Positions 4,961 through 5,046 of a stretch of 5,046 bases of DNA are shown here, one piece after another. The notes beneath the pieces are model-generated. The model searched no databases and was not told the origin of the DNA. It saw only the letters and a program-made list of their open reading frames with translations. The translations under genes and the position numbers were made by a program. This DNA is from Nitrospinota bacterium (GTDB lineage: Bacteria > Tectomicrobia > Entotheonellia > J063), in the NCBI GenBank assembly GCA_003696125.1, contig RFHZ01000934.1, positions 1 through 5,046 of the forward strand, written 5' to 3'. Position 1 is the first letter of the stretch; every line of letters begins with the position of its first letter.

Positions 4961-4999
4961 GCCTTACCATGTCCTGTACCTTCCTGTCAACCTTTTTTT
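4961..4999 (-). promoter_or_regulatory. Promoter candidate for the decarboxylase operon
   Basis: On the minus strand a perfect TTGACA (4990-4985) is preceded two bases upstream by seven A residues (4999-4993), resembling an UP element. The -10 region is poor: TAAGGC at 4966-4961, with 18-nt spacing, matches the consensus weakly. It lies about 60 nt before the alpha start. The -35 box and A-tract are good; the weak -10 could mean an activator or a different sigma factor is needed, or that this is chance. Confidence 0.4.
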
Positions 5000-5021
5000 G
5001 CCCCAGGCCCCCCGGCTGGAG

Positions 5022-5045
5022 ACAGGGGAACTCCCTGTAGCAGGG
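5022..5045. repeat. Overlapping short inverted repeats at the window edge
   Basis: ACAGGG (5022-5027) pairs with CCCTGT (5033-5038) around 5 nt, and CCCTG (5033-5037) alternatively pairs with CAGGG (5041-5045) around TAG. The two folds share an arm and are mutually exclusive. They lie just upstream of the minus-strand promoter candidate and could be an operator, or part of a terminator of a gene beyond the window. Too short to decide. Confidence 0.3.
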
Positions 5046-5046
5046 C

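Noticed and set aside
4993-4999. Seven-T run on the plus strand as part of a terminator
   Set aside because: No stable GC-rich hairpin precedes it on the plus strand; on the minus strand it is an A-tract just upstream of TTGACA, which fits a promoter better.
4639-5040. 133-codon plus-strand frame opposite the alpha subunit gene
   Set aside because: It is antisense to a conserved thiamine-diphosphate enzyme gene and continues into the promoter region with no recognisable domain.

Overview
The window looks like ordinary bacterial chromosome, moderately G+C-rich by eye and densely coding, with strong Shine-Dalgarno sites. I see no tRNA, rRNA, CRISPR array, phage gene or transposase. The gene set fits an environmental Gram-negative of the Nitrospirota, NC10 or Deltaproteobacteria-like type: a GspG-like pseudopilin beside a short HAMP membrane protein, a CBS-ACT protein, a universal stress protein, a fused molybdopterin synthase and a ComD/ComE-like thiamine-diphosphate enzyme. 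That placement is only an impression from family content; no marker gene is present.

Layout. Positions 1-988 (+) hold the 3' part of a HAMP/coiled-coil membrane protein, overlapped by 38 nt by a GspG-like pseudopilin that most likely starts at TTG 512. Positions 989-1193 are non-coding: a very C-rich, G-poor stretch, then a weak promoter candidate and a strong ribosome binding site. A DJ-1/PfpI-family protein follows at 1194-1715 (+). Immediately after its stop lies a 146-bp element (1716-1861) bounded by a perfect 16-bp inverted repeat with further nested inverted repeats, resembling a MITE or dispersed palindromic repeat. Next, all on +, come a CBS-CBS-ACT (AcuB-type) protein (1932-2576), a UspA-type protein (2673-3125) and a MoaD-MoaE fusion (3172-3840). 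The fusion meets a two-gene minus-strand operon tail to tail, with the stop codons overlapping by 4 nt. That operon encodes the two halves of a thiamine-diphosphate decarboxylase of the sulfopyruvate/phosphonopyruvate decarboxylase type (alpha 4899-4396, beta 4403-3837). A TTGACA box preceded by an A-tract lies upstream of it.

How the genes relate. The HAMP protein and the pseudopilin are probably translationally coupled and may form a small envelope or pilus-related module. The CBS-ACT and UspA proteins are both adenine-nucleotide-binding families and could be co-transcribed sensors of energy state, with molybdenum cofactor synthesis downstream. The alpha and beta decarboxylase genes overlap by 8 nt and should form one enzyme; nothing else in view identifies its substrate.

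The points most worth a second look are the fused molybdopterin synthase, whose Gly-Gly codons also form a textbook Shine-Dalgarno site for an internal MoaE start, and the palindromic element after the PfpI gene. I found no clear evidence of a wholly new multi-gene system.
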